DNA of 64,000 nt from an uncultured Candidatus Saccharibacteria bacterium (GCA_937990725.1 CALKQS010000004.1:100380-164379); one strand, 5' to 3'. Counted from the first letter of the stretch, positions 44,104-53,599 are shown. Program-made: numbers and translations. The notes: generated by a model from the sequence alone, not told the origin.

Positions 44104-44649
44104 TTATACCTTCTTGACCTGCAGCGCATCAAGCTCAACTGGTGTGTCGCGGCCAAACATACTCACCATCACCTTGAGCTTGCCCTTGGTGGTGTCGATC
44201 TCACTCACGGTGCCATCAAAGTCTTTGAATGGCCCGTCAACGATGCTGACCACTTCCCCTTCGCTAAAGTCGATCTGATGCTTAGGGTCTTCCACGCCCA
44301 TGCGCTTCTTGATTTTCTTGATCTCAGCCTCGCTTACAGGGGTTGGCTCGGTGCCGCTCCCCACAAAGCCCGTCACACCAGGCGTGTTGCGCACAATGTA
44401 CCATGTCTCGTCGGTGAGCTTCATCTCGACCAAGACATAACCCTGGAAGATCTTAACCTCAACAACTTTGCGCTTGCCATTTTTGATCTGGATCTGCTTT
44501 TCCTTAGGGACGATTGCATCAAAGATTTTGTCGGCCATATCGACGGCCTGAATGCGCTGACGGATGCTGTCAGCTACCTTCTCTTCGTAACCGCTGTAGG
44601 TGTGGATAGCATACCATTGCCGTGTGCTGTCGTAGCGTTTTTTTGTCAT
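44104..44649 (-). CDS. nusG: Transcription elongation/antitermination factor NusG
   Basis: 181 residues. NGN domain (WYAIHTYSGYEEKVADSI, then FQGYVLVEM) and C-terminal KOW domain (FSEGEVVSIVDGPFKDFDG). No insert. 3 nt after secE. Confidence 0.97.
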   Translation of the reverse strand: MTKKRYDSTRQWYAIHTYSGYEEKVADSIRQRIQAVDMADKIFDAIVPKEKQIQIKNGKRKVVEVKIFQGYVLVEMKLTDETWYIVRNTPGVTGFVGSGTEPTPVSEAEIKKIKKRMGVEDPKHQIDFSEGEVVSIVDGPFKDFDGTVSEIDTTKGKLKVMVSMFGRDTPVELDALQVKKV

Positions 44650-44652
44650 TGT

Positions 44653-45012
44653 CTACCTCCCCAGGATAATTTGAAATAGATATTTAAATGCAGCATCGAG
44701 CAGCAAAAGCGTCGCACTAAACACTGCAATAAAGCCAAGTAGTGCACCAGACATTTTCCATGTTGTCGCGCGATCGGGCCAGCGCACCATACGGAGCTCG
44801 TACCAGGCCCCAGCAAAGTAATTGCGAATCGCCGAGAATGGGCCACGGCGCTGACGCTTTGGCTTGGTTGCTTTTGGTTTTTTAGCCTCGGTTTTGGCTG
44901 ATGCCACAGAGGTTGTCTTTTCTTTTGACGTTTTGGTTTTGGTGGGCGTGGTGTCTTGCGCTGTGATGCGCGTCACGCGGTTGGTTGATGATTTTTTGCT
45001 TGGTTTCGCCAC
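44653..45012 (-). CDS. secE: Preprotein translocase subunit SecE
   Basis: 119 residues. A long Lys/Thr-rich N-terminus (about 50 residues) precedes the conserved amphipathic segment ELRMVRWPDRATTW and one membrane helix. The normal single-helix form is about 60 residues; the charged extension is extra. The neighbour nusG supports the call. Confidence 0.93.
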   Translation of the reverse strand: MAKPSKKSSTNRVTRITAQDTTPTKTKTSKEKTTSVASAKTEAKKPKATKPKRQRRGPFSAIRNYFAGAWYELRMVRWPDRATTWKMSGALLGFIAVFSATLLLLDAAFKYLFQIILGR

Positions 45013-45220
45013 AGCATACTCCCCAAATTTAATAGCCTGTCTTTGCAGGCTGTCAAGCTCTAGTGTAGCGCGCTGCAGTGAGGGTTGTCAAGAGATGAAA
45101 GCCCCAATCTACTCTTTTTCTCCGTTAGCACTTACAAGTGCTAACGCTGTTATGTGGCTCAGCTGGAGGTAACTAGTGGCAAAACGAAGTGTAGCAGCCA
45201 AACTCCTTCAGAGAATGCGG

Positions 45221-46858
45221 CTAAGATTTCTTATGCTTCTCACGCAGTGCTGCTTGCTGGGCTGCTGCGGGTAGTGCAAAGAAGAAGGTCGAGCCATGAT
45301 TAAGCTGACTGGTAAACTCAATGCGCGTACCAAGCTTGCGAGCCAGCTTGGCTGCAATGTAGAGGCCAAGGCCGGTGCCGCCAGTCTCGCGCGTGCGGTA
45401 GTCTTCGCTGCGCCAGAAGCGTTCGAGGATGTGTGCTTGGTCGCTTTTGCTAATGCCAATACCAGTGTCGCGCACAGCGATGATAATGCGATTACCCTTC
45501 TTGCGTGCACTGAGGTGGATCTCCCCTTCTTTGGTATATTTAAGGGCGTTGGAGAGGAAATTTTGGATGAGTTCGCGCACATATAGTGAGCTCGCCACGA
45601 CGTAGCCCAGCCGTGGCGACGTCTCGAGTGTGAGGGTGAGTTGCTTGTTGGTAGCCTGAGAGTGATATTGATGGTACAGGTCATCCATGAGTGCACGAAC
45701 GTTAAGTAATTCTGGCATGTCGGCAGCACCACGCTCGGCTTGCGCAAGAGTACTGAGGTCATTAACCATCTTGGCTAAGAAAACGACTTGCTCGTGAGCT
45801 GCATCAAGATGGTCTTTGAGCGTGTGCTGTGGCATATCGCGCCGGTGGAGCATGAGCTGAATATTACTGAGTGCCCCCTCGGCCGCTGTCAAAGGAGTGC
45901 GAAGCTCATGGCTTACCACGCTGATAAACTCATCGCGCTCTTCTTCAAGCGATTTCTCTTTCGTAATGTCGCGCAGGATGAGGACGTAGCCATCGCTTGA
46001 ACCGCTCATTGTGTTGAGCGCACGTATTGGAGAAAATATGATACTAAGACGGAGCATCTCGCCCGATACTTCCATCCACACATCATCGCGTGTTTGCGTA
46101 ACGGCTGCAGCGTGAAGCAGCTGGGTGAGATAGACTGGTTGCTTGGCACTATCGCGCAGCGGAAGGATATCATCGATTAGCTTGCTATGTGGGCTTGTGT
46201 TGGTATCAAGCAAATCGAGCGTTGCAGCGTTGTAGAGTTGGATAATACCCTGCTGGTCGGTTGCGATAATAGCGGTCGCGAGATTGTTGATAATCGTTAG
46301 AAGCCGATCGTGCTGTAAGGTCATTGCCTCGCGACTGGTATGCAGTGCCGAGCGGTAGAGATTGTGGCGATATGCGAGGGCAACAATGACCACACCAAGC
46401 ATAAAGGCCATCAACGTTGTTGTGGTAATATCAACAATACTTTGTGGCGTCAGCCAAAATGCATCAAGTGCTGCTGTAATAAAAAGCACGAGTGCACTGA
46501 GCAGCCACCCAGAGAAGCCAGCATAAGCAAAAGCCGCCAGCATAAACAACGACCACGCACAGGTAAACGGCACTGCTACGCCAGAGATGCTCAGGAGGTA
46601 GCTCGAAGCCAGCCCATGATACAAGACGAGCTGCCACGCTCGCTGCTTGTTCGTCTGTGATGAGCGGAAACAGGTGTAGAGACCAAGAGCAAGCCAAGCG
46701 CTGGCCGCTGCATAGAAAGACCATTCGCCTGCCCCAGGAATGCGCTGCATTGCATCAAGGCCGAGAAGTTTGCTGTACGCAAAAAGCAAGAGCGGAAAGA
46801 CAACGCTGCTGACTCGCACGACAGTACTAGTTTGGCTATTGGTAGCGTATGGCGACAC
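45221..46858 (-). CDS. Orphan sensor histidine kinase with PAS domain
   Basis: 545 residues from GTG 46858, chosen because TATACT (46865-46870, minus strand) ends 6 nt upstream. About six N-terminal membrane helices, a PAS domain (LLTIINNLATAIIATDQQG), then HisKA VVSHELRTPLTAAE with the phosphorylated His, and HATPase boxes NFLSNALKYT, DTGIGIS, GTGLGLYIA. No response regulator gene is adjacent, so its partner lies elsewhere. Signal unknown; membrane helices could sense envelope state. Confidence 0.92.
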   Translation of the reverse strand: MSPYATNSQTSTVVRVSSVVFPLLLFAYSKLLGLDAMQRIPGAGEWSFYAAASAWLALGLYTCFRSSQTNKQRAWQLVLYHGLASSYLLSISGVAVPFTCAWSLFMLAAFAYAGFSGWLLSALVLFITAALDAFWLTPQSIVDITTTTLMAFMLGVVIVALAYRHNLYRSALHTSREAMTLQHDRLLTIINNLATAIIATDQQGIIQLYNAATLDLLDTNTSPHSKLIDDILPLRDSAKQPVYLTQLLHAAAVTQTRDDVWMEVSGEMLRLSIIFSPIRALNTMSGSSDGYVLILRDITKEKSLEEERDEFISVVSHELRTPLTAAEGALSNIQLMLHRRDMPQHTLKDHLDAAHEQVVFLAKMVNDLSTLAQAERGAADMPELLNVRALMDDLYHQYHSQATNKQLTLTLETSPRLGYVVASSLYVRELIQNFLSNALKYTKEGEIHLSARKKGNRIIIAVRDTGIGISKSDQAHILERFWRSEDYRTRETGGTGLGLYIAAKLARKLGTRIEFTSQLNHGSTFFFALPAAAQQAALREKHKKS

Positions 46859-46919
46859 GCTTCTAGTATACCTGGAGTATGACGGTAGGCACAAGCGTTT
46901 TGTGTAATATTTACTGATG

Positions 46920-47618
46920 CTATATCATTGGTGTTTCGTGCTTAAGCCGCTGCCGGTGTGATCGGTAGTGAGGATCATACTGCTCTACCAGCCCCCAAAA
47001 GGCTGACGAGTGATTCATGTGGTGAGTGTGACAAAGCTCGTGAATCAAGACATAATCAATCAACTCATCAGGGAGTTTCATGAGCGCAATATTAAGGCTA
47101 ATTGTACCTGTGCTGCTGCAGCTCCCCCATCGAGTACGCGCATGGCTAAATCGGATGCGCTGGTAGGTTGAGTTGGTGCACGCAGCAAGCTCGTGGAGGC
47201 GCTGTGGCAAGTAGGCTTTGGCTTCGCGGCGCAAGATGGTTGCAACTTCTTGTCGGATAGCGCACTGAACGGCTGGCTCGTCTATGGTGTGTTCTGGTGG
47301 GAGAGAGACGAGTAGCTTTTGCCTTGCGATGCGCACAGTCGGCTGATTGACCATCTGTGTGCGGATGATAGCGATCGAGTGATGCTTACCAATTACCTCT
47401 CCGTCTTGATAAACATGTGCAGCGTGCTGGCGCAGGAGCTGGCGGAGTGCTTGACGATGGGTTGCAATACTATGGCGGATGAGAAAGAGTGGTGCGTGCC
47501 GCGGGGCATTGGCGCAGAGCTGGCCATTTGGCGTAAGACGCATTGTGATGGAACGCGCCTTGGCGCTGCGCTTAATAACAATATCGCCAAACTCATCGTC
47601 GTGGAGCGTAGAAGACAT
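46920..47618 (-). CDS. YgjP-type zinc metallopeptidase
   Basis: 232 residues. Catalytic HELCHTHHMNHSSAFW with the HExxH zinc site at about 190, and the family's RxRWGSC segment (ARTRWGSCSSTG). YgjP/DUF45 proteins are SprT-like peptidases. AAAGGAGGAAGG precedes the ATG. In many bacteria these sit with restriction or repair genes; here no such link is seen. Confidence 0.85.
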   Translation of the reverse strand: MSSTLHDDEFGDIVIKRSAKARSITMRLTPNGQLCANAPRHAPLFLIRHSIATHRQALRQLLRQHAAHVYQDGEVIGKHHSIAIIRTQMVNQPTVRIARQKLLVSLPPEHTIDEPAVQCAIRQEVATILRREAKAYLPQRLHELAACTNSTYQRIRFSHARTRWGSCSSTGTISLNIALMKLPDELIDYVLIHELCHTHHMNHSSAFWGLVEQYDPHYRSHRQRLKHETPMI

Positions 47619-47655
47619 AGATAAAAGCCTTCCTCCTTTTAGCCAAGATGTTATT

Positions 47656-48318
47656 TTATTTTACAATGTAGCGTGTCGAGCGAATTTGTCCTCGCCGTGG
47701 GGCGCTCGACATAGCGCGCATTGAGTGACTGGCTGGTGTCGGTGGTGGCACTTGAGTGCGCTGCTTTGCTACTGGTGGAGTTGTGGCTGGTGCTTTGCTC
47801 GGCAGAGCTTCGTCCTCAGTCTGTTGACCGATTTGCTTTAAGAAGGTTAGGGCAGCCCGGGACTGTGATGAGTACGGGTGTTTGCCGCTGATGACAAAAT
47901 AGAGCTCGCCAGCGGTGGGCTCACTAAAGCGCCGTACGTAGTAATCAAACGCCTCGCGTGAGAGCCGCTGGTTCTTGACGCTTCGGCTACGGGCCGTGGA
48001 GACATCCGTTTGAACCCAAATAATCACTGGCCGATAGCCTTCGCTGCGTGCCCAGCGGACAAATTCACTTCGGCGAGCCCGGGTGTTGCTATCGCCCTCG
48101 TATAGAAAGGGCTGCTTAGTCTTAGCAATCTCTTGCAAAAATGTCTTCCCTACCACTGCCGCTGCTGCATCGTCTTGGCAGTAGCCCGAGAGCTCGTTGA
48201 TATCAATAAAGGGTGAGCCAAAGGCCTTGGCAAACTGAGCGGCAAAAAACGTCTTGCCGCTACCGGGCAAGCCAACCATGAGTATTGCAAAGGGCCGAAC
48301 TGGAGGCGTTGGTTGCAT
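47656..48318 (-). CDS. P-loop kinase-like ATP-binding protein
   Basis: 220 residues. Walker A MVGLPGSGKTFFA, an IDINELSGYCQDD segment, and VIIWVQTDVSTARSRS typical of AAA_33/zeta-toxin-like kinases. A Pro/Ala/Thr-rich disordered tail of about 60 residues ends basic. Substrate unknown; a small-molecule or RNA kinase is possible. TATAAT ends 7 nt before the ATG. Confidence 0.75.
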   Translation of the reverse strand: MQPTPPVRPFAILMVGLPGSGKTFFAAQFAKAFGSPFIDINELSGYCQDDAAAAVVGKTFLQEIAKTKQPFLYEGDSNTRARRSEFVRWARSEGYRPVIIWVQTDVSTARSRSVKNQRLSREAFDYYVRRFSEPTAGELYFVISGKHPYSSQSRAALTFLKQIGQQTEDEALPSKAPATTPPVAKQRTQVPPPTPASHSMRAMSSAPRRGQIRSTRYIVK

Positions 48319-48442
48319 GTATTTTATTATAGCAGACTCCGCGTGGCGTAAGGGATTTTTAGCATAAACGAATCAATAGTTATTTTGCAATAGAAAATTC
48401 TTCCGGTTTAGCCATAGATTTGATATACTGTAGATAGTAACA

Positions 48443-48518
48443 GAGGGGCATAGTACAACGGCTAGTATAACGGTCTCCAAAACCGTAGATTGAGGTTCGA
48501 TTCCTCATGCCCCTGCCA
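48443..48518 (+). tRNA. tRNA-Trp (anticodon CCA)
   Basis: 76 nt, 3' CCA encoded. Acceptor AGGGGCA/TGCCCCT, anticodon arm ACGGT-CTCCAAA-ACCGT. TATACT at 48423-48428 lies upstream and a terminator follows. Confidence 0.95.
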
Positions 48519-48529
48519 CAATAGTATCC

Positions 48530-48553
48530 AACCTCCCCGACGGAGGTATTTTT
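48530..48553 (+). terminator. Terminator of tRNA-Trp
   Basis: ACCTCC/GGAGGT stem (48531-48536 with 48542-48547), then ATTTTTTG. Confidence 0.85.
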
Positions 48554-48580
48554 TGCCTAAAGGAGTGATATACTGGAGTT

Positions 48581-49327
48581 ATGTCAGCCCATGATGCCAT
48601 CACCCACCGCGTCAAGCGCGCTGTGCGGCAGGTTTCGCCAGCGGCTTTTGCAGAGCGTTCGGCGGCGCGCAAGACGGTGCAGCAGTTTGCTGAGCAAGCT
48701 GGCTTAGTTTATTTTGGGACAATCAACCCGCGGGATAATGACTATCACCCAATCCGCGGCTACACTATGTCGACTACTCATCGCGACCGGCACTATAGCG
48801 TGGGTAATATTCGCGGCTATAATGTCACGCTCGTGTCGCGGCGAGATATGGTGCGGATTGCCAATAGCCCCAAGCCGTCGCCGCAGCGGTGGCTGATTGT
48901 CGCGGTAGATATGTACACGCGCCGTGATGTACCGTATATGTTTATTGGCCGGCAGGGCAAGATTGCTAGCTACCCCAGCTACAAGCTGCAGCCACTCCGG
49001 CTCGGGATGTTTGGGCCGCAGCCAGAAGAATTTATGCAGAAATATACAGTGTATGGCGAGCTTGGGCGAGCAGTTGAGATAGAGCGCTACCTCACCCCCG
49101 ATGTAGCAACAGTGATAGCATCACACTTTGATGACTTGAGCATCGAGATCTCAAGTGGTGTCCTCTATGTTTATGCTGCTATGGCAACGCCAACGATGGC
49201 GTTGCTTGACCGGATGGTTTCTGATGGTCTATGGCTGGCGGCGACATTCGACGTGTTTGCCGAGCAACTTGCCGCTGCGCAAGCTGAGCATCATACCACT
49301 GTTCGCCAGGGTTATCGCCATAGATAG
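48581..49327 (+). CDS. Conserved hypothetical protein
   Basis: 248 residues, soluble, basic N-terminus, with aromatic and Arg-rich beta-strand pattern in the middle (RGYTMSTTHRDRHYSVGNIRGYNV). No known domain. TATACT (48569-48574) ends 6 nt before the ATG, with GGAG in the gap, so it is leaderless or has a very short leader. Downstream 49328-49604 holds no convincing gene. Confidence 0.65.
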   Translation: MSAHDAITHRVKRAVRQVSPAAFAERSAARKTVQQFAEQAGLVYFGTINPRDNDYHPIRGYTMSTTHRDRHYSVGNIRGYNVTLVSRRDMVRIANSPKPSPQRWLIVAVDMYTRRDVPYMFIGRQGKIASYPSYKLQPLRLGMFGPQPEEFMQKYTVYGELGRAVEIERYLTPDVATVIASHFDDLSIEISSGVLYVYAAMATPTMALLDRMVSDGLWLAATFDVFAEQLAAAQAEHHTTVRQGYRHR

Positions 49328-49604
49328 TGTATCTTTACGATGTCTGCATTATTCCTATTCTCTTCTCTTTGGAGGACCTGTATGGCTGGTATCTCCCAAA
49401 CTTAGCTGCGTTCAGTTACCACTACTCAATGTTTGAGTATGCGTCAGGTTGGTAATAGGCTCTTTCCTCTACGTTTGACCAGAATAAAATAATAGAGTGA
49501 AGGCGCTGCCGCAGAAGAAGCAGAATTTCAGATAGCCAAGACAGTTGAGCAAATTATAGAGCTGTATAGCGATCATATGCGACTCTCACAATTAATTCCT
49601 GAGA

Positions 49605-49637
49605 CAAAAAACAGCACCCATTGGTGGATGCTGTTGT
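49605..49637 (-). terminator. Terminator of rpmG
   Basis: ACAGCA...TGCTGT stem followed on the minus strand by TTTTTTG, just past the rpmG stop. Confidence 0.75.
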
Positions 49638-49657
49638 GTGCTATTGCTACGATAATA

Positions 49658-49867
49658 TTAGCCTTTGCGCGGCTTAACCTCGTTGCGGCCGAGCGATTTC
49701 TTCGTCTCCGTGTAAGTAGCGTGCCGGCGAGCAATTGGGTCATACTTACGCAGAACAAGCTTATCTGGAGTGTTCATTGTATTCTTGCGCGTTACGTAGG
49801 TACGATGTTTGGTGAGGTTGCTCACAAGAGCAATAATCTTTCGCTTGGTATTGTTCTTCTTTGCCAT
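49658..49867 (-). CDS. rpmG: Ribosomal protein bL33, cysteine-free
   Basis: 69 residues. [19 protein letters not shown] followed by [18 protein letters not shown] is the L33 signature. The zinc CxxC pairs are absent, as in C- paralogues, and a short basic tail ([12 protein letters not shown]) is added. AAAGA-type ribosome site upstream. Monocistronic. Confidence 0.93.
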   Translation of the reverse strand: MAKKNNTKRKIIALVSNLTKHRTYVTRKNTMNTPDKLVLRKYDPIARRHATYTETKKSLGRNEVKPRKG

Positions 49868-49950
49868 TTCTTTACTCGTTAGATTTTATAAAATATCTTG
49901 GTTGATTATAGCATAGCTCATGGTGTAATGCTAGTGGCGATGGTGATTTG

Positions 49951-51717
49951 CTATTCAGTAGCAGCGTAGGCGGCCCAGTTCGCTTGCTCATCAGCGCTCA
50001 GTGCTCGGGCCTCAGTGATAACAGCAGCAAGTTGTGCGCTGCTTACCGTGAAGGTTTCGCCACTGTCGATTTCGTCACGCTGCCCCATCAAGGCTACCAA
50101 GCGATTCTCGGCATACGCCGCCTGCGCGGGGTTAAGCTGCTGAGCTTGGTGGTGGCTCTTGATGAAGCGCCGCGCTAGGAGCGACTGTGAGTCGCCATCT
50201 TGGGCAGTCAGCATAATTGGCTTTTGCTCTGGTGTGGTAGCTTGCTCTTTCTTCTCAGAACGAGCTGGAGTGTGCTGCGCTTGCGATTGACTAGAGGTAG
50301 TTGCTGAGCGATTAGCCTGCTTCTTGTCTGTCTTGCCGCGATTATCACGTTGCTGCTGCGGCTGTGGAGCAGTTTGTGCAGGGCGGTGCGGAGCTTCTTG
50401 TGGTTGCTGAGCGGGGATCATTGCCACGACATATGCGAGCGGTACCGTAATGAGTAGCAGGATAATTGCCGCGAGACCAGTTGCATATTGACGGAGTGCG
50501 CTTGATGGAGCGGGTGCGTGATGGCGAGTAAGGGTAACGAGTGCCCATAGTTTGCTCGTGAGCGCGAGGCTCCCAGCGATCGGGAGATAGAGCGGCAGGA
50601 GCCATAGATCGCGTGGGTGATGCTTAAGGTGTGGAATATTACGCACTGCCTGCCACGCAAGCCAACCAAGCACGAGCCCAAGGATAGTCACACTACTCCA
50701 TAGCGTTGCGGCAGTCGCGGCTCCAGTCAGGGTGTTGTATAAGTTGTTGACGAGCGTGCTGCAGAGTACGATCAGCGCTCCAAGATAGAGCAAGCTGGCA
50801 AAGCAAAAGCCAATGTGTGTGATCCAGACAAGTAGCCCTGCTTGCCGGATGCGTGCGTGCTGGTGCCAAAGCTGCCAATAGGCGGCGCGGCTCAGCTGGG
50901 TATAGCTGCTTGCAATCCGGTAGAGCTCTGCTGGGTGGTTGATCTGCGTGAGAGCACTGTGCTGGTAGGCTGCATGGTGTTGTGCAGGCAGAGACAGGGC
51001 AATGCTTGATGGATGATGAGCCGCGCATGGCTGTGCTTCTGCACTGCTCTGGGTAAATTGCTTGAGTAACTCAAGCCGAATAGCAAAGGTATCGCTCGTG
51101 ATGGCATAGGCGTGGCCATGGCGGCTTTGCATTGGCAGAACAACACGTTGCTGCATATCGAGCAGCCAACTGCCTATCCGCTCTATCCGCTGAGAGGGCG
51201 TCGCCCCACCAGTGTACTGTTGGCGGCCACTAACGAGTCCAATGGTTGGCTCGGCGAAGGGTAAGAGAAGATTGATTGTCGATGGTGTCCAGCGCGCACG
51301 CGGAGTTGTGACAATCACAAGACTCACGCGCCGCACCTTTTCGATCAGCGAAGCAAGCTGCGCGTCGTAGCTCATCATCTCGGGCTGCTCGACCACTGTC
51401 GTCGCGTATTCTTTGGCAATTGCTCGGAGAGATTGGTGGGCGTGCGAGGCGTCGTTAATCGAGACGAGTAGCTGCGTTGGCTTGCTATGCTCTTTGATGC
51501 TAGCGAGGCAGCTCTCGAATACCTCAGGATCTTCATCCTCGGCGACAACTAAGACTGCATATTTTTTGCGGAGAGTCGCAGTGTAGGTTTTGTTCTTGCG
51601 AGCACTTACTATGCGGAGCCACCAACTCAGGGCGACTATGAGGAATATCACCCCTCCAATCCACCAACGATACCTGTCGATTACTTCCATACACTGTACA
51701 AAACCGGCCATTGCCAT
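49951..51717 (-). CDS. Membrane glycosyltransferase (GT2-like) with outer Gln-rich tail
   Basis: 588 residues. One N-terminal helix, a cytoplasmic GT-A-like domain (YAVLVVAEDEDPEVFESCLAS, then GLVSGRQQY), four to five membrane helices (about 300-440), then a Gln/Pro/Ser/Lys-rich stretch and a C-terminal LysM-like region (TAQDGDSQSLLARRFI). The DxD and QxxRW motifs of GT2 synthases are not clear, so activity is uncertain. It might build or bind envelope polysaccharide. Confidence 0.55.
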   Translation of the reverse strand: MAMAGFVQCMEVIDRYRWWIGGVIFLIVALSWWLRIVSARKNKTYTATLRKKYAVLVVAEDEDPEVFESCLASIKEHSKPTQLLVSINDASHAHQSLRAIAKEYATTVVEQPEMMSYDAQLASLIEKVRRVSLVIVTTPRARWTPSTINLLLPFAEPTIGLVSGRQQYTGGATPSQRIERIGSWLLDMQQRVVLPMQSRHGHAYAITSDTFAIRLELLKQFTQSSAEAQPCAAHHPSSIALSLPAQHHAAYQHSALTQINHPAELYRIASSYTQLSRAAYWQLWHQHARIRQAGLLVWITHIGFCFASLLYLGALIVLCSTLVNNLYNTLTGAATAATLWSSVTILGLVLGWLAWQAVRNIPHLKHHPRDLWLLPLYLPIAGSLALTSKLWALVTLTRHHAPAPSSALRQYATGLAAIILLLITVPLAYVVAMIPAQQPQEAPHRPAQTAPQPQQQRDNRGKTDKKQANRSATTSSQSQAQHTPARSEKKEQATTPEQKPIMLTAQDGDSQSLLARRFIKSHHQAQQLNPAQAAYAENRLVALMGQRDEIDSGETFTVSSAQLAAVITEARALSADEQANWAAYAATE

Positions 51718-52048
51718 AGACTCCTCTTTATTTAATGGTTATTCTTATTCTAACACGAAACTTTATCGTACAAACACTCTATCGACAAGAGATCGCTCGA
51801 ACGATAGACAATATGTATTGTAGCCACGAATACCCCCATTTGTCAATGGATTCTAGGAGAATTATATATAGACGTATCATAACCTCCCCAATTGCGGCAT
51901 TGAGTATGGCGCAAAAGGCCAAGTTATAGATGCTATATGAGGCAGGCTGACAACCAGTAGAACCTCGCACGCTCTATAGACGAAGCAGCGAAGAGTAAGG
52001 GGTGAGTGTGCTGGCAAAATGAGCGCATCAAGAACCAAACAGTAAGAC
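51718..52048. other. Intergenic stretch, no gene seen
   Basis: AT-rich DNA between the glycosyltransferase start and the tRNA-Thr promoter. Contains a CTATCG/CGATAG inverted repeat near 51778-51806 but no open frame with a ribosome site. Confidence 0.5.
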
Positions 52049-52077
52049 TTGCTGGTACGTACCTCGTATGGTAGAAT
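52049..52077 (+). promoter_or_regulatory. Promoter of tRNA-Thr(GGT)
   Basis: TTGCTG (52049-52054), 17-nt spacer, TAGAAT (52072-52077). Confidence 0.65.
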
Positions 52078-52087
52078 ACCAAGTAAT

Positions 52088-52163
52088 GCCGCGATAGCTC
52101 AGTTGGTAGAGCGCATCCATGGTAAGGATGAGGTCTCGGGTTCAAGCCCCGATCGTGGCTCCA
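52088..52163 (+). tRNA. tRNA-Thr (anticodon GGT)
   Basis: 76 nt with CCA. Acceptor GCCGCGA/TCGTGGC, anticodon arm CATCC-ATGGTAA-GGATG, T-arm TCGGGTTCAAGCCCCGA. Confidence 0.95.
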
Positions 52164-52177
52164 TGGTTGAATTTGTT

Positions 52178-52206
52178 GATCGCCCCATTGTTGGGGTGAT
52201 CTTTGT
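52178..52206 (+). terminator. Terminator of tRNA-Thr(GGT)
   Basis: 9-bp stem with one G-T pair (52178-52186 with 52193-52201), then TTTG. Confidence 0.65.
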
Positions 52207-52294
52207 TGTTAGTCTATGAGTGGGGATGTTTTTCGCTTGTTGAAGTTATGCGACGAGAAGCGCCATTCCCTGCCACGCACTATCAGCAACGAGC

Positions 52295-53032
52295 TTAGAC
52301 CGGCCGACGGTGACGTGGTAGCCGATAGACACGACCCGTTGGGGTTGGTGCTTGGTGACGGCCTGGCTGTGGAGGCGTAACTTCGGCTAAGCCATAAGCC
52401 GCCGCTGTAGTTATTGGATAGTCGTCTCTATAAGACTCAATTGATGATCGTGGAGTACAGTATAGACCAAGTGGATAGTCGCACCGGGTGATTGACCGAG
52501 GCCTACCACCGAGAGGACTCGATTTATCGTAGGAGCGAGTAGTAAATATGCTAATAAAGTCGATTTGTTTTTCTCTTATGGTCGACGACATTAGTGAGTT
52601 ACCTGGCCTATACTGAGCATATAGCAGTGAGCTGGGCGCATTATGAAGTATTTCCAACTCCATAGCTAGACTACCAAGTGCATTGCGGACAGCGAGGATT
52701 TTATCACGGCCATGAGTGATTTCTTTGGTGTGGAGAGGACTTTTTGCAGACCCGCTCATCTCTACCTCGCGACCCCATTGCACGGTAAATGGTGTGAGGT
52801 CACGGGCAAGTTGCTCGACATGGTTAGCTATTTTGTCGCGCCGTTTAGTGTCTACCTCGCTATCTTTTCGCACAACAAGGGATGGAAAAAGTGGTATGAG
52901 AGGATGCCTGTGGAGCTCTTCCTCTGATATTGGCCACTCGGTTGGCTGGTAATCTTCCCGTACGTGACAAGACTGGGGTGGCCTATCGAGCGTAGCGGCA
53001 ATGAGAATATGATCGAAATACTTTTTTGTCAT
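52295..53032 (-). CDS. Hypothetical protein between tRNA genes
   Basis: 245 residues. N-terminus KKYFDHILIAATLDRPP, then LIPLFPSLVVRKDSE and a helical centre; the C-terminal 90 residues are rich in Arg, Pro and Tyr and look disordered. The opening recalls 2H phosphoesterases, but the two HxT motifs are not found. TATACT ends 7 nt before the ATG. It lies antisense between tRNA-Thr and tRNA-Tyr. Confidence 0.55.
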   Translation of the reverse strand: MTKKYFDHILIAATLDRPPQSCHVREDYQPTEWPISEEELHRHPLIPLFPSLVVRKDSEVDTKRRDKIANHVEQLARDLTPFTVQWGREVEMSGSAKSPLHTKEITHGRDKILAVRNALGSLAMELEILHNAPSSLLYAQYRPGNSLMSSTIREKQIDFISIFTTRSYDKSSPLGGRPRSITRCDYPLGLYCTPRSSIESYRDDYPITTAAAYGLAEVTPPQPGRHQAPTPTGRVYRLPRHRRPV

Positions 53033-53119
53033 AGAGTGCAGTATATCGCAAAAGTCCTTTTATTAACAGAGGTACGTTGCATAATTGTAAGAGATTGTGT
53101 GATTTGTGTTTTTCGCACT

Positions 53120-53147
53120 TTGACATTGGCAAAAAATTTGCTATACT
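53120..53147 (+). promoter_or_regulatory. Promoter of the tRNA-Tyr/tRNA-Thr pair
   Basis: TTGACA (53120-53125), 16-nt spacer, TATACT (53142-53147). Confidence 0.75.
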
Positions 53148-53172
53148 AATTCACAGTTAGTTCATTTTATTT

Positions 53173-53257
53173 GCCGGAGTCGTCTAGTGGCAATGACAGG
53201 AGACTGTAAATCTCCCGCTTTTTAGCTTCGTAGGTTCGAGTCCTACCTCCGGTACCA
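53173..53257 (+). tRNA. tRNA-Tyr (anticodon GTA)
   Basis: 85 nt with CCA and the long variable arm of bacterial tRNA-Tyr. Anticodon arm GGAGA-CTGTAAA-TCTCC, T-arm GTAGGTTCGAGTCCTAC. The first acceptor pair is G-T. Confidence 0.93.
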
Positions 53258-53262
53258 TTCCT

Positions 53263-53339
53263 GCCGCTTTAGCTCAGCTGGTCAGAGCAACTGTTTTGTA
53301 AACAGTAGGTCTACGGTTCGAATCCGTAAAGCGGCTCCA
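53263..53339 (+). tRNA. tRNA-Thr (anticodon TGT)
   Basis: 77 nt with CCA, 5 nt after tRNA-Tyr and in the same transcript. Acceptor GCCGCTT/AAGCGGC, anticodon arm ACTGT-TTTGTAA-ACAGT. Confidence 0.95.
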
Positions 53340-53351
53340 CACGTATATAGC

Positions 53352-53381
53352 AAAGACTTTCTCAGGAGGAGGTCTTTTTTT
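53352..53381 (+). terminator. Terminator of the tRNA-Tyr/Thr transcript
   Basis: AAAGAC/GTCTTT stem followed by TTTTTTG. Confidence 0.75.
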
Positions 53382-53532
53382 GTTCTTCCAGCTACGTAGT
53401 AGCTGTGATTGGTGAGGGCTTATTTATTCCCTATTCCCTACTCTTTGTATCGGCTGCTGTAAGAACAATGGTTAGTGATAATATTAATAGCAAAAGGGCT
53501 TATGCGGCGAGAAACCCTACCTTGAGAATGTA

Positions 53533-53563
53533 AATAAGGCAGCATACACATTACTGCCTTATT
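53533..53563 (-). terminator. Terminator of the TPR-protein transcript
   Basis: 10-bp stem (53533-53542 with 53554-53563), 11-nt loop; followed by T-rich sequence on the minus strand. Confidence 0.6.
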
Positions 53564-53599
53564 GATTGTATTTAACCATTATATATTATAACACGCGGA

